From NCBI GenBank assembly GCA_022841825.1, contig JALHQT010000010.1, forward strand, positions 117,735 through 181,734: DNA of 64,000 nt, read 5' to 3'. Below the pieces are notes generated by a model. That model made no database searches. It saw nothing but the letters and a program-made list of their open reading frames with translations, and was not told the DNA's origin. Numbering within the stretch: the stretch's first letter is position 1; the number at the start of each line of letters is the position of its first letter. This document shows, piece by piece, positions 43,148 through 51,019 of this stretch. The DNA comes from Anaerolineae bacterium (lineage in GTDB: Bacteria > Chloroflexota > Anaerolineae > Aggregatilineales > Phototrophicaceae). A program made the position numbers and the translations under genes.

Positions 43148-43429
43148 ATGGCTGAATTGATAATTCGGAGTGAGCGTCTGGCATTCCGCTTGCTGGAAGT
43201 CGCCCGACGCGAACAGCGATCCGTCGAAGAGATGCTGGAGCAGTGGCTCGAAGAACACGAGCCAGGAGCTGCACAAAGTCCAACCCCTGGCAGTTCGGAA
43301 GCATTGCTGGCGTCGGCGCTGGCAGCCGATATTGCTTCGGCGGGAGAAGTTGATACTTCTGCCCGCAGTCGTGAAATCCTCGAAACAGAGTATGCGGACT
43401 ATTTGAAGCGGCGGCTGGATGAGCGCTAG
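43148..43429 (+). CDS. VapB-like antitoxin
   Basis: A 93-residue protein that overlaps the following PIN-domain gene by 11 bases. The N-terminal helix (LIIRSERLAFRLLEVARREQRS) is of the kind found in ribbon-helix-helix or similar small antitoxins, followed by a tail rich in Ser, Ala and Glu likely to bind the toxin. ATG 43148 is preferred to GTG 43130. No other family marks it; the assignment depends mainly on the neighbour. Confidence 0.68.
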   Translation: MAELIIRSERLAFRLLEVARREQRSVEEMLEQWLEEHEPGAAQSPTPGSSEALLASALAADIASAGEVDTSARSREILETEYADYLKRRLDER

Positions 43430-43841
43430 AAACTTTCTGGTAGATACCAGTTTTCTCTATGCGCTCTACAACGCCAAAGATGTCAATCATGCCATAGCGG
43501 TTGCCTACATCCAGTCGACTTCATTCATCCCCCTTATTCCTGACATCATACTGCCCGAAATAGCCTTCTTGTTCAACCGCGATATCGGGTCTGAAGGTAC
43601 GATGCGCTTCCTGAAAGTGTTTGCGCTCACTCAACCCCACCTGATTTCTCTATCACCCGTCGATCTCGTGCGCATGGCTGAAATCATGGAGACGTACCCG
43701 AAAGCGAAATTCGACCTGGTGGATTGTGGCATCATGGCGCTTGCCGAACGCTACAAGATTGAATGCATACTCACCTTTGATCGACGCGACTTCAGCATCT
43801 TTCGCCCGCGCCATCGAGATTACCTTACGATCCTGCCATAA
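43419..43841 (+). CDS. PIN-domain ribonuclease toxin (VapC-like)
   Basis: A 140-residue PIN-domain protein. The acidic catalytic residues appear as Asp9 (LVDTSFLYALY), Glu around residue 47 (LPEIAFL), Asp in KFDLVDCGIMALAE and Asp in FDRRDF. PIN toxins cut specific RNAs such as initiator tRNA or rRNA, with the upstream antitoxin as inhibitor. The short overlap of the two ORFs supports a toxin-antitoxin operon. Confidence 0.9.
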   Translation: MSARNFLVDTSFLYALYNAKDVNHAIAVAYIQSTSFIPLIPDIILPEIAFLFNRDIGSEGTMRFLKVFALTQPHLISLSPVDLVRMAEIMETYPKAKFDLVDCGIMALAERYKIECILTFDRRDFSIFRPRHRDYLTILP

Positions 43842-43849
43842 CGAGCGCA

Positions 43850-45247
43850 TCAGACCGTCAGCAGTGCGTCCTCGACCTGCGCGGCTGCCGCGACCGACCG
43901 CGCGCGCGCCGTCATGCGCAAGCCGCCCTGCGGGCGCAGCGTGATCAGCGGTTCCGCCTTTGGCACCGCGCCGATCAGATCGAACGTCCAGCGCTGGAGA
44001 ATAGACGCCAGCAGCAGTCGCATCTCCATCATGGCGAAGCTGTTGCCGATGCACACGCGCGGACCTGCTGAAAATGGCAGATAGGCGTACTTGCGAATTT
44101 CCGCTTCGCGTTCCGGTGCGAAGCGTTCCGGCTTGAACTCCGCCGCGTCTTCGCCCCACCAGCGCCGGTCGCGGTGCGTGACCCACATGAACAGCGTCAC
44201 CGTTGATCCCTTGGGAACCAGGTAGTCGCCGATCATGACATCTTCTTTCGCCTCGCGCCCGATGGCGGGCACCGCCGAGTACAGCCGCATACTCTCTTTG
44301 ATCACCTGGTCAAGATAAGGCAGCGCGCGCAGGTCTGCCAGCGTCGGCGTCCGCCCGCCCAGCACGCTGTCGATCTCGTCAAGCAGCCGCGCCAGCACCT
44401 GCGGATATTGCGACAGGAGGATGAAGGTCCAGTTGAGCGAGTTGGCGGTCGTCTCATGTCCTGCCAGGAAAAGCGTGACCAACTCATCGCGGATCTGCAC
44501 ATCCGTCATGCCGTGCCCGTCGTCGTCGCGCGCCTCCAGCAGCATGGTCAGCAGGTCGCCGCGGTCGTGTGGGCGGGCGCGGCGCTCCGCAATCAGACGA
44601 TAGATGATGGCGTCGAGGTCACGGATCGCCTGGCGGGTGCGCAGCTCGCCCGGCGTGGGCACCCATGCCGGCACGAGCTGGCTCTGATTCTTCTGCATCT
44701 CCTGGAAGGCATCCATCGCCGCGCCGATGCGTTCGGCATCTTCCGAGACATCCGCCTTGAAGAGCGCATCGACGACAATATTGAGCGTCAGCGTCATCAT
44801 CTCGTGATCGACCTGGAGCGCTGCGCCATCACGCCACTGGCGCATTTGCGCCAGCGTGTGATCGACCATCGTCTCGGCGTACGCTTCGATGCGTTTGGCA
44901 TGAAAGCTGGGCTGGATCAGCTTGCGCTGTCGCCGCCAGAACTCGCCATCGCTCGTGACGAGTCCATTGCCCATGAAGCGGGCAAGCCCTTTGTTCGTGT
45001 TCTTGTAGTTGGCGTCCTTCGTAAACTTGTCGGCGTCGGTGACCAGCACCTGATGGAGATGATCGGGATGCGCGATCATCACCTGCTGCGAGCCGCCGAC
45101 GGTGATCTGCCACAGATCGCCGTGATCGCGGAAGCCTGCCGCGACCACGCCGAATGCATCGCGGTCGAACTCGCTCATCAGCTGGATCTGCGAGAGGATG
45201 TTGTTGATGGGTTTTGGACCGGGAGCCGTTTTCCCTGTGATTGACAT
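43850..45247 (-). CDS. Cytochrome P450 monooxygenase
   Basis: A 465-residue P450. The I-helix motif is FLAGHETTANSLNW, the K-helix ExxR is KESMRLYSAVP, and the heme-binding motif FSAGPRVCIGNSF contains Cys399. There is no membrane anchor or fused reductase, so it needs separate redox partners. The family adds oxygen to fatty acids, terpenes or drugs. It diverges from a TetR gene, and an imperfect palindrome overlaps its promoter, so it is probably repressed by that TetR protein. ATG 45247 follows GAGGTGT. Confidence 0.96.
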   Translation of the reverse strand: MSITGKTAPGPKPINNILSQIQLMSEFDRDAFGVVAAGFRDHGDLWQITVGGSQQVMIAHPDHLHQVLVTDADKFTKDANYKNTNKGLARFMGNGLVTSDGEFWRRQRKLIQPSFHAKRIEAYAETMVDHTLAQMRQWRDGAALQVDHEMMTLTLNIVVDALFKADVSEDAERIGAAMDAFQEMQKNQSQLVPAWVPTPGELRTRQAIRDLDAIIYRLIAERRARPHDRGDLLTMLLEARDDDGHGMTDVQIRDELVTLFLAGHETTANSLNWTFILLSQYPQVLARLLDEIDSVLGGRTPTLADLRALPYLDQVIKESMRLYSAVPAIGREAKEDVMIGDYLVPKGSTVTLFMWVTHRDRRWWGEDAAEFKPERFAPEREAEIRKYAYLPFSAGPRVCIGNSFAMMEMRLLLASILQRWTFDLIGAVPKAEPLITLRPQGGLRMTARARSVAAAAQVEDALLTV

Positions 45248-45281
45248 TCTGGACACCTCGAACGATAATGGACAGTGTGTA

Positions 45282-45319
45282 GATTATCTCTAGGATAGTC
45301 AGACCGTTCTTGCTGTCAA
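45282..45319 (-). promoter_or_regulatory. P450 promoter with overlapping candidate TetR operator
   Basis: On the minus strand, TTGACA (45314-45319) and TATCCT (45292-45297) are 16 bases apart. The imperfect palindrome GATTATC-TCTAG-GATAGTC (45282-45300, plus strand) covers the -10 box, where TetR would block polymerase. Confidence 0.55.
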
Positions 45320-45360
45320 CGTGCAATCTGGTCTCGACGAATAATACTGGACAAGAGTAC

Positions 45361-46023
45361 ATGAATCATGACGATGAAAAGCCTGACCGCCGCAAGCGCC
45401 GCACCCGCGCCCTGCTGCGCCAAGCGCTGATGGCGCTGATTGTCGAGAAGGGTTTCGACGCCATTTCCGTGCAGGACATCACCGACCGCGCCGACGTCAG
45501 CCGCGCCACCTTTTACCTGCACTACGCGGACAAAGAGGAACTGCTCACGCGGAGTATGCGCGAAGTGTATGACGAGCTGGTCGAGACGGCGGAAAAGCAG
45601 CTAGACGACGAGGTGTTCGCCGCCGCGCTGCTGCATGGCGATCATTCGACGTTCTACGATGCGACGGACTTCCAGCACGTCGTGGAACATGAAGAGTTCT
45701 ATCGGGTGCTCCTGAGCGAAAAGGGTGTCGCCGCCTTCACGGTCATGGTGCGCGACTATCTGGCGAAGCTGGTGCAGGAACAGGTCTGCCTGCCTGTGAG
45801 CGCGGGGGGAACTGCCGCGCGTCTGCCGCCGGAGATGGTAGCGCACGCAGTCGCGGGAGCGGAGATCGGCGTCATCTCCTGGTGGCTGAATCAGGGGCGG
45901 CACCACACGCCGGAGGACATGGCGAAGATGTTTTATCAGCTCAACGCTTTCGGCTTCTGGTGGGCGATGGGGCTGGACATCCCCGCGCCAACCGCGAACC
46001 CTGACCCAGGCGCGCCGGGCTAA
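45361..46023 (+). CDS. TetR/AcrR-family transcriptional regulator
   Basis: A 220-residue regulator. The N-terminal DNA-binding domain includes RRKRRTRALLRQALMALIVE and the helix-turn-helix ISVQDITDRADVSRATFYLHY (residues 28-58). The ligand-binding C terminus is variable as usual. It diverges from the P450 gene; the intergenic region contains a palindrome overlapping the P450 promoter. It is therefore likely the local repressor of the P450, with an unknown ligand, possibly the P450 substrate. ATG 45361 has no clear ribosome-binding site. Confidence 0.93.
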   Translation: MNHDDEKPDRRKRRTRALLRQALMALIVEKGFDAISVQDITDRADVSRATFYLHYADKEELLTRSMREVYDELVETAEKQLDDEVFAAALLHGDHSTFYDATDFQHVVEHEEFYRVLLSEKGVAAFTVMVRDYLAKLVQEQVCLPVSAGGTAARLPPEMVAHAVAGAEIGVISWWLNQGRHHTPEDMAKMFYQLNAFGFWWAMGLDIPAPTANPDPGAPG

Positions 46024-46057
46024 GGCGAGGGGCTTGCCCTATCGCACTCGATGACGA

Positions 46058-46870
46058 TCAACCGCGCAGTCTGCGCTCGTCGCGATAACGCGCGACCAGC
46101 GCCTGGGCGTCGTCGCGGTGCCCCGCCGGGATGGGTACGGCAAGCGGGAGCGTGTAAGACGTGCCCCTGGGTCCGGGATGCCGGATCTGGAAGACGAGCG
46201 CGTCCCCATCGCGCGCCAGCGACACTTCGGTCGCATGACGCAGCGTCGTGTGCCCGTCGGTCTCGTGATAAATACCAAATTCGCCAAAACGAACCCAGGG
46301 CGCGGCGACCTGAGCCGCGCGCTCGATGCGCGCCTGCCATCTCTGGCGTTCGCGCACGACACCGCTCGCCGACAGGACTATCGCCAGCACGCCAAACAAG
46401 ATGCCCAGCACGATCATGAATTCGCGCACTTTGGCGGGGACGTCCGGAATGAGCAGCGCCATGCCAATGGGCGTGCCGCCGATGACGACCGCCGCGATCC
46501 CGCCGATGATCGGCGTGAAGCGAGAGAAGCGCGCACGCTTCTCCAGGTCGGCGCGGCGCGCCTCCAGCTCTCGCCCCCACGCTTCCATCGACCAGCGCCA
46601 GGTCGCCCAGGCATCGCCCTCGAAGAGCGCCCGCGCATCGCGCCGCTCGCGCTCGACGGCGTAGCGGTTGTTCACGCCGAGAACCAGGATAATGACGCCC
46701 CAGATGCCGCCAAAGAGGATGACCGTCCAGGCGACCTGGCTCGCATCGCCGCCCATGCGCAGGACGGCGGCGAGCGCGATGCCGAGCATGAGCGCACCCG
46801 CGCCGAGCGCGGAGTAGAACTGGTTGTAGTTGGTTTGCAGACGCAGCGGGTCGGGGATGGGGACGTTCAT
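46058..46870 (-). CDS. Membrane protein of unknown function (four spans)
   Basis: A 270-residue protein with two pairs of predicted spans (about residues 20-70 and 120-175), separated by a charged helical loop (RERRDARALFEGDAWATWRW). The C-terminal 90 residues form a soluble domain (RFGEFGIYHETDGHTTLRHA) that resembles a PH-like or YcxB-type sheet but is not clearly a known family. It ends convergently with the TetR gene, 34 bases away. Confidence 0.75.
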   Translation of the reverse strand: MNVPIPDPLRLQTNYNQFYSALGAGALMLGIALAAVLRMGGDASQVAWTVILFGGIWGVIILVLGVNNRYAVERERRDARALFEGDAWATWRWSMEAWGRELEARRADLEKRARFSRFTPIIGGIAAVVIGGTPIGMALLIPDVPAKVREFMIVLGILFGVLAIVLSASGVVRERQRWQARIERAAQVAAPWVRFGEFGIYHETDGHTTLRHATEVSLARDGDALVFQIRHPGPRGTSYTLPLAVPIPAGHRDDAQALVARYRDERRLRG

Positions 46871-47066
46871 GACTATGTCCTACTTGCGGATTTTTGGTGC
46901 GCCAATGATTGCAATAATTGGCGGAGCAACGTATCTTGATCTGGACAACCGTAACATGTGTCACTGCTCAAATAAAGCTTTACAATCCGGTTGGATGTCC
47001 GCCTTGTTATTTGACTATAATTATGGAACTGTCGAAGAAGTTTAGATGGCTAGGCTTCGAGGTACA

Positions 47067-48170
47067 ATGGTGACTTCGACTCGTTGGATACTATTGATTT
47101 CTACTTGTTTGCTTCTAAGTGGATGCGTTATAGCTCAAGTCCAAGAAGTTTGCCAACACTCGATCGAATATCTTCAGCAAGCCCAAACCTATGTAGAAAG
47201 CAATGACTATGACGATGCTTTTGCAGCCTATGGTTGTGCAATTCAACTGCGGCAGAATGTAGCAGAAGCATACTTTCAACGCGGACGCCTCTATGCTCAA
47301 TTAGGGGAACACACGTTGGCTATCGATGACTTCACCAGTGTCATCGAGCTTGAACCCGATCAGGCGAATGCGCACCTTAATCGCGCATACTCATTGGCGG
47401 AAATAGGTCAATTTAGGCAGGCTCTTGCTGACAATATGCAGGCTATCAACCAAGACCCTGAGTTTGCCTTGTCTTACGTTTTTTTGGGAATCATCTATCG
47501 TAGGTGGGGTCACTTGGATGAAGCAATTGTTGCCTTGAACGAAGCAATTGATCGAGACCCAAGTCTCCTGGCAGTTTACGGAGAGTTAGGAATTGTCTAT
47601 CACGAGATGGGCGATTGCGAACAGGCAATCACCTTGATTGAACGCGCAGTGAACATTGAGGGTGACTCTTCGCCATATCTGAATGCCTTGGCTGATTGTC
47701 AACGTCAAGAGAGAGACTTTGCCTCAGCTTTGGAAAACATCAACCGAGCAATTGCGATCAACAATGCAATGCCACAGCTCTTCAACACGCGAGGAGCAAT
47801 TTATCTCGATAGTGGTAATCCATCAGACGCATTGCGCGAATTTCAGCGAGGATTGGCACTCGCCGTACAGTCAGGGCGTGACTTGCCCGAGTTGTATTTG
47901 AATCAAGGTTTCGCATATGAAGCGCTTCGAGACAATAACGCCGCGATTACAAGTTACATGAACGCAATTAGTATTGCTGGTAACTCGACGAATGTTGCGG
48001 CAACAGCTTCTCTTCGGTTAGGTGAGATCTATTTTGGACGTGAAGAGTATCGCACTGCGCTCCAATACTATGACGTGTATCAACGCTATGTGAGAGCGGC
48101 GGATATCCCAGCAGACATTATGATTCACATTCAACAGGCGGAAGATCTGTCCCGCTTCGAGAACCCGTGA
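47067..48170 (+). CDS. TPR-repeat lipoprotein, lower GC than its neighbours
   Basis: A 367-residue lipoprotein with TPR repeats. The signal WILLISTCLLLSGC ends in a lipobox Cys at about residue 20. Repeats include EAYFQRGRLYAQLGEHTLAI, AHLNRAYSLAEIGQFRQALA, LFNTRGAIYLDSGNPSDALR and LYLNQGFAYEALRDNNAAIT. ATG 47067 follows GAGGT. The coding sequence is clearly richer in A+T (codons such as GAA, CAA, AAT, ATT) than flanking genes, which suggests horizontal acquisition or a different mutational history. Function: probably a surface protein-protein scaffold. Confidence 0.88.
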   Translation: MVTSTRWILLISTCLLLSGCVIAQVQEVCQHSIEYLQQAQTYVESNDYDDAFAAYGCAIQLRQNVAEAYFQRGRLYAQLGEHTLAIDDFTSVIELEPDQANAHLNRAYSLAEIGQFRQALADNMQAINQDPEFALSYVFLGIIYRRWGHLDEAIVALNEAIDRDPSLLAVYGELGIVYHEMGDCEQAITLIERAVNIEGDSSPYLNALADCQRQERDFASALENINRAIAINNAMPQLFNTRGAIYLDSGNPSDALREFQRGLALAVQSGRDLPELYLNQGFAYEALRDNNAAITSYMNAISIAGNSTNVAATASLRLGEIYFGREEYRTALQYYDVYQRYVRAADIPADIMIHIQQAEDLSRFENP

Positions 48171-48210
48171 GTTTAGGATCGATGTTCATTGGGACTAGGC
48201 TTCTATATCA

Positions 48211-48828
48211 TCACGCTTCCACGCACAGCGCGCGAAAGGTTTCGATGCCGCGACGGTGTGAACGCCGCTGCATATAGCGCATCAGCGGGTGGATCAGGCG
48301 CGGTTCGCGCGGTGAAGGGCGCGAAACGGCGTCCATCGTCAGCCACAGCGTCCCATCCGCCCGCCGTACAAGATCGACCGACCACTCGCCTTCTTCGCTG
48401 TGCGCCTGTGTGGTGATGTAGGTGAAACCGGCGCGGCGGTCGTCTTGGCGGACCTCCACGATCTCGTTCATCGTCATCACGTCCACGCCCGGCAGCCCGA
48501 AGATCGTGATGACCGGGATGCGCTGGACGAGTCGGTCGCCGACGCGCAGCCTGCGCCCGGCGATGCCGAAGTCGCTGGTGTGGCGCATGACATCGCGCGG
48601 GTAGAAGCGGTAGCGCAGCAGCGCGTCGGCGAGGCAGGCGAAGCGTGTGCCGTCGTCATCGCTGCCCAGGCATTCCTCGTAATGATGGCGCGCCCAGCCC
48701 GTCACATCCTGCCCGCGCCGGTATGCCAGCGGCACGTCGCGCCAGCGCGCCAGATAGCGCGCGTCGTCACGCCCCGCGCTGAACCACGACAGTTCGGCGC
48801 GGGTGATGAGGTGGAGGGGGTTGAACAT
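48211..48828 (-). CDS. DUF1990-family protein
   Basis: A 205-residue soluble protein. The blocks ADALLRYRFYPRDVMRHTSD, LVQRIPVITIFGLPGVDVM, GFTYITTQAHSEEGEWSVDL and TLWLTMDAVSRPSPREPRL match DUF1990, a family with a START-like fold whose function is unknown. It ends convergently with the TPR lipoprotein. No ligand or partner is evident. Confidence 0.85.
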   Translation of the reverse strand: MFNPLHLITRAELSWFSAGRDDARYLARWRDVPLAYRRGQDVTGWARHHYEECLGSDDDGTRFACLADALLRYRFYPRDVMRHTSDFGIAGRRLRVGDRLVQRIPVITIFGLPGVDVMTMNEIVEVRQDDRRAGFTYITTQAHSEEGEWSVDLVRRADGTLWLTMDAVSRPSPREPRLIHPLMRYMQRRSHRRGIETFRALCVEA

Positions 48829-48843
48829 GGGGGAAGCAAGTTA

Positions 48844-48891
48844 GCGAATTAGCACGATAGCAAATTAGCGAATTAGCACGATAGCAAATTA
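48844..48891. repeat. 24-bp tandem repeat, two copies
   Basis: The unit starts GCGAATTAGCACGATAGC and occurs twice without a gap; a third, shorter GCAAGGAAGCAAATTA unit follows. Confidence 0.9.
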
Positions 48892-49219
48892 GCAAGGAAG
48901 CAAATTAGTACGATAGCTTGATAGCTGAATGGCTTTTCAGGGCAAACGCATCAAACTTATTTCGCCGCCTGAAGCTCAAAGCTTTCGGCTACAAGCCCAG
49001 CAGAAAGCCGCTGAAGCGGCTCTCTAACCCGTGCTTTCGACGTGAGGAAGGTCTTTAGAGCCTCTTTGAGAGGCTTTCCCACCCTTCAAGCTGGAGGCTT
49101 TGAGCTTCCAGCGACGCGAAAACGTGGCTGAGTTTTGATGCGTTCGACCTGATGGCTTTTTGGATCGCTATCAGGCTACCAAGCTACCAAGCTAATTTGC
49201 TAACCTGCTTCCTTGCTAA
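48886..49219. repeat. Nested inverted-repeat (cruciform-like) element, about 330 bp
   Basis: Three nested inverted pairs: outer TTAGCAAGGAAGCAAATTAG (48888 on) with CTAATTTGCTAACCTGCTTC (49191 on) and CTTGCTAAC; middle AAACGCATCAAACT (48944-48957) with AGTTTTGATGCGTT (49131-49144); inner GAAGCTCAAAGC (48971-48982) with GCTTTGAGCTTC (49097-49108). Two local hairpins (AGCCGCTGAAGCGGCT and AGCCTCTTTGAGAGGCT) sit in the core. ATGGCTTTT occurs on both sides of the middle pair. It could be a MITE, a structured RNA gene or a recombination site. Confidence 0.75.
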
Positions 49220-49224
49220 CATCG

Positions 49225-49983
49225 CTACTTCGGCTGTGCCTGCGGCGGCGGCACCTGGAGCGTAATCGCCTGCTGCACGAGATCGCGCATCGATGGTTCT
49301 GGCAGCGCGCCCGGCTGGTTGAAGATGATCGTGCGGTTCTTGACGATCATCAGGTTCGGGATGCTCTGGATGCGGAAGGTCTGCGACAGGCGCGGGTTGG
49401 CATCGACATCGACCTTGGCGATCTTGATCTTGCCCGCGAATTCCTTCGCCAGCTTGTCGAGGATCGGCGCGACCATCCGGCACGGACCGCACCACGCCGC
49501 CCAGAAATCGACCAGCACCGCCATGTCTTCGCTGGCTTCCAGCACTTCGCGCTCGAAGTTGCTGTCCGTGACGACGACGGGTTTGTCGAGGACGGGCGTG
49601 GGCAAGGCGGTCGTCTCTTCGTCTTCCGGCACTTCCGGCAGCGGCGCGGCGTTGGGGTCGTTCTTGACGGCGTTTTGCAGCAGTTCGACCGCCAGCGTCA
49701 GGTCGGAACCCCAGGGCTTGGAGCGGCGCGCGACTTCCTCACCGCAGTACCACGCCAGCAGCGTCGGCTTATCGCCCACATCGAACTTGGCGGCAGCGGC
49801 GGGGTTCTTCGACGGATCGAGCGTGGCGAAGACATAGCCAGCGGCCTCGCCCGCCATCTTGTTAAAGCTGACCTTGAAGTCGCCGCGCAGCCCTTCGCCA
49901 GTGGTGAAGAGGATCAACGCGGGCTGCGACCCATTGAAAACACTGTCAAGATTGTCGTCGGTCAGAATAATTGGTTCGCGCAT
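49225..49983 (-). CDS. Tandem thioredoxin-fold protein (inactive N-terminal, active C-terminal domain)
   Basis: A 252-residue protein with two thioredoxin folds. The N-terminal copy (residues 5-110, ALILFTTGEGLRGDFKVS) has no CxxC. A Pro/Glu-rich linker (about 112-135) leads to a full thioredoxin with FWAAWCGPCRMVAPIL (Cys165 and Cys168) and the cis-Pro loop QSIPNLMIV. No signal peptide, so it is cytosolic. ATG 49983 is preferred. It diverges from an ArsR-SRPBCC gene across two GTGAC-type palindromes, which suggests shared regulation. Confidence 0.93.
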   Translation of the reverse strand: MREPIILTDDNLDSVFNGSQPALILFTTGEGLRGDFKVSFNKMAGEAAGYVFATLDPSKNPAAAAKFDVGDKPTLLAWYCGEEVARRSKPWGSDLTLAVELLQNAVKNDPNAAPLPEVPEDEETTALPTPVLDKPVVVTDSNFEREVLEASEDMAVLVDFWAAWCGPCRMVAPILDKLAKEFAGKIKIAKVDVDANPRLSQTFRIQSIPNLMIVKNRTIIFNQPGALPEPSMRDLVQQAITLQVPPPQAQPK

Positions 49984-50075
49984 GGGAATTTTTCCAGTCT
50001 GATCGGTGGGTTGTGATATAACGTTTGGACGCGCGCAGCAGATAATTCTTACGAAGATTCTCATGGTGTGTTCGA

Positions 50076-50128
50076 TTGACGTGTGACAAAATAGTCACAT
50101 AATTATGGATATGTGACCTGATGGTCAC
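50076..50128 (+). promoter_or_regulatory. Promoter with two GTGAC-N6-GTCAC operators
   Basis: TTGACG (50076-50081) and CATAAT (50098-50103) with a 16-base spacer. The palindrome TGTGAC-AAAATA-GTCACA (50082-50099) occupies the spacer and TGTGAC-CTGATG-GTCAC lies at 50112-50128, about 30 bases (three helical turns) downstream. This is what a self-repressing ArsR protein would be expected to bind. Confidence 0.65.
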
Positions 50129-50143
50129 GCATTGAGCAGCCGT

Positions 50144-50932
50144 ATGCATATGGACGACGAGATGATATTCAAAGCGCTGGCAGACGCGAGCCGGCGCAGG
50201 CTGCTCGACGTGCTCTTCGAGCGCGACGGGCAGACGCTTTCCGAGTTGCAGGCGCATCTGACGACGATGACGCGCTTCGGCGTCATGAAGCACTTGCAGG
50301 TTCTGGAGGACGCCGGGTTGGTGGCGACGCGCAAGGTCGGGCGAGAGAAGTTCCATCACCTGAACCCTGTGCCGATCCAACAGGTATATGACCGCTGGGT
50401 GAGCAAGTATTCCCAGCCCTGGTCGCAGGCATTGACCGGATTGAAATTTACACTGGAGAACCAGACCATGAGCGCAGCGAACATGCACGTCTACCATATC
50501 TTCATCCGCAGCACGCCGGAGCGTATCTGGCAGGCGCTGACCGATGGCAATATGACGGAACAGTACTATTTTGGCACTCGCGTGGAATCCACCTGGAAGC
50601 CCGGCGCGCCGTATCAGTACATCTCAGCGGCAGACGGTGCCGTGCCGAACGGCGCGCCGATGCTCAAAGGCGATGTCCTCGAAGCCGACCCGCCGCGCAA
50701 ACTGGTGACGACGTTTTCGCCGCTGTGGATGGGCGAAAACCCCGGTTCGTCGAAGGTCACGTTCGAGATCGAGCCACGCGGGGATGCTTGCAGGCTGACG
50801 CTGACGCACGAAGACCTCGGCACCGGGCATCTGGCAGCGGGCGTCATCGATGGCTGGGCGACCGTCTTCTCCAGCATGAAGACTCTGCTGGAGACCGGCG
50901 AAGCGCTGGTCGTCGCCCAAGCGGCGATGTAG
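50144..50932 (+). CDS. ArsR-type HTH fused to SRPBCC (AHSA1-like) domain
   Basis: A 262-residue fusion protein. The first 75 residues form an ArsR winged helix (IFKALADASRRRLLDVLFER, TLSELQAHLTTMTRFGVMKH) without the metal-binding ELCVC Cys motif. Residues 115-260 are an SRPBCC domain of the AHSA1 type (IFIRSTPERIWQALTDGNMT, TLTHEDLGTG, GWATVFSSMKTLLETGE). In most bacteria these are two separate cotranscribed genes; here they are one polypeptide. The SRPBCC cavity may sense a hydrophobic ligand and control the HTH. GTGAC palindromes upstream are its likely operators. Confidence 0.88.
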   Translation: MHMDDEMIFKALADASRRRLLDVLFERDGQTLSELQAHLTTMTRFGVMKHLQVLEDAGLVATRKVGREKFHHLNPVPIQQVYDRWVSKYSQPWSQALTGLKFTLENQTMSAANMHVYHIFIRSTPERIWQALTDGNMTEQYYFGTRVESTWKPGAPYQYISAADGAVPNGAPMLKGDVLEADPPRKLVTTFSPLWMGENPGSSKVTFEIEPRGDACRLTLTHEDLGTGHLAAGVIDGWATVFSSMKTLLETGEALVVAQAAM

Positions 50933-50954
50933 GATTGAAAATGCGGGGTGCGTC

Positions 50955-50982
50955 GTAGGGGCGCAATATTTTGCGCCCCTGC
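50955..50982. repeat. GTAGGGGCGCAAT-family palindrome
   Basis: GTAGGGGCGCAATATTTTGC followed by GCCCCTGC: arms match except for a G at the right end. Confidence 0.8.
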
Positions 50983-51019
50983 ACGCCCGACATATCCATA
51001 ACATACGAGGATCGCGACG

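Larger units (their letters stand above)
48829..49224. other. Non-coding region with a nested palindromic element and short tandem repeats
   Basis: No gene is visible in these 396 bases. They contain the 24-bp tandem repeat at 48844-48891 and the inverted-repeat element described separately. The sequence is AT-richer than the surroundings. Confidence 0.8.

Noticed and set aside
48844..48891. CRISPR-like tandem repeat
   Set aside because: Only two adjacent 24-bp units without spacers, so not a CRISPR array.
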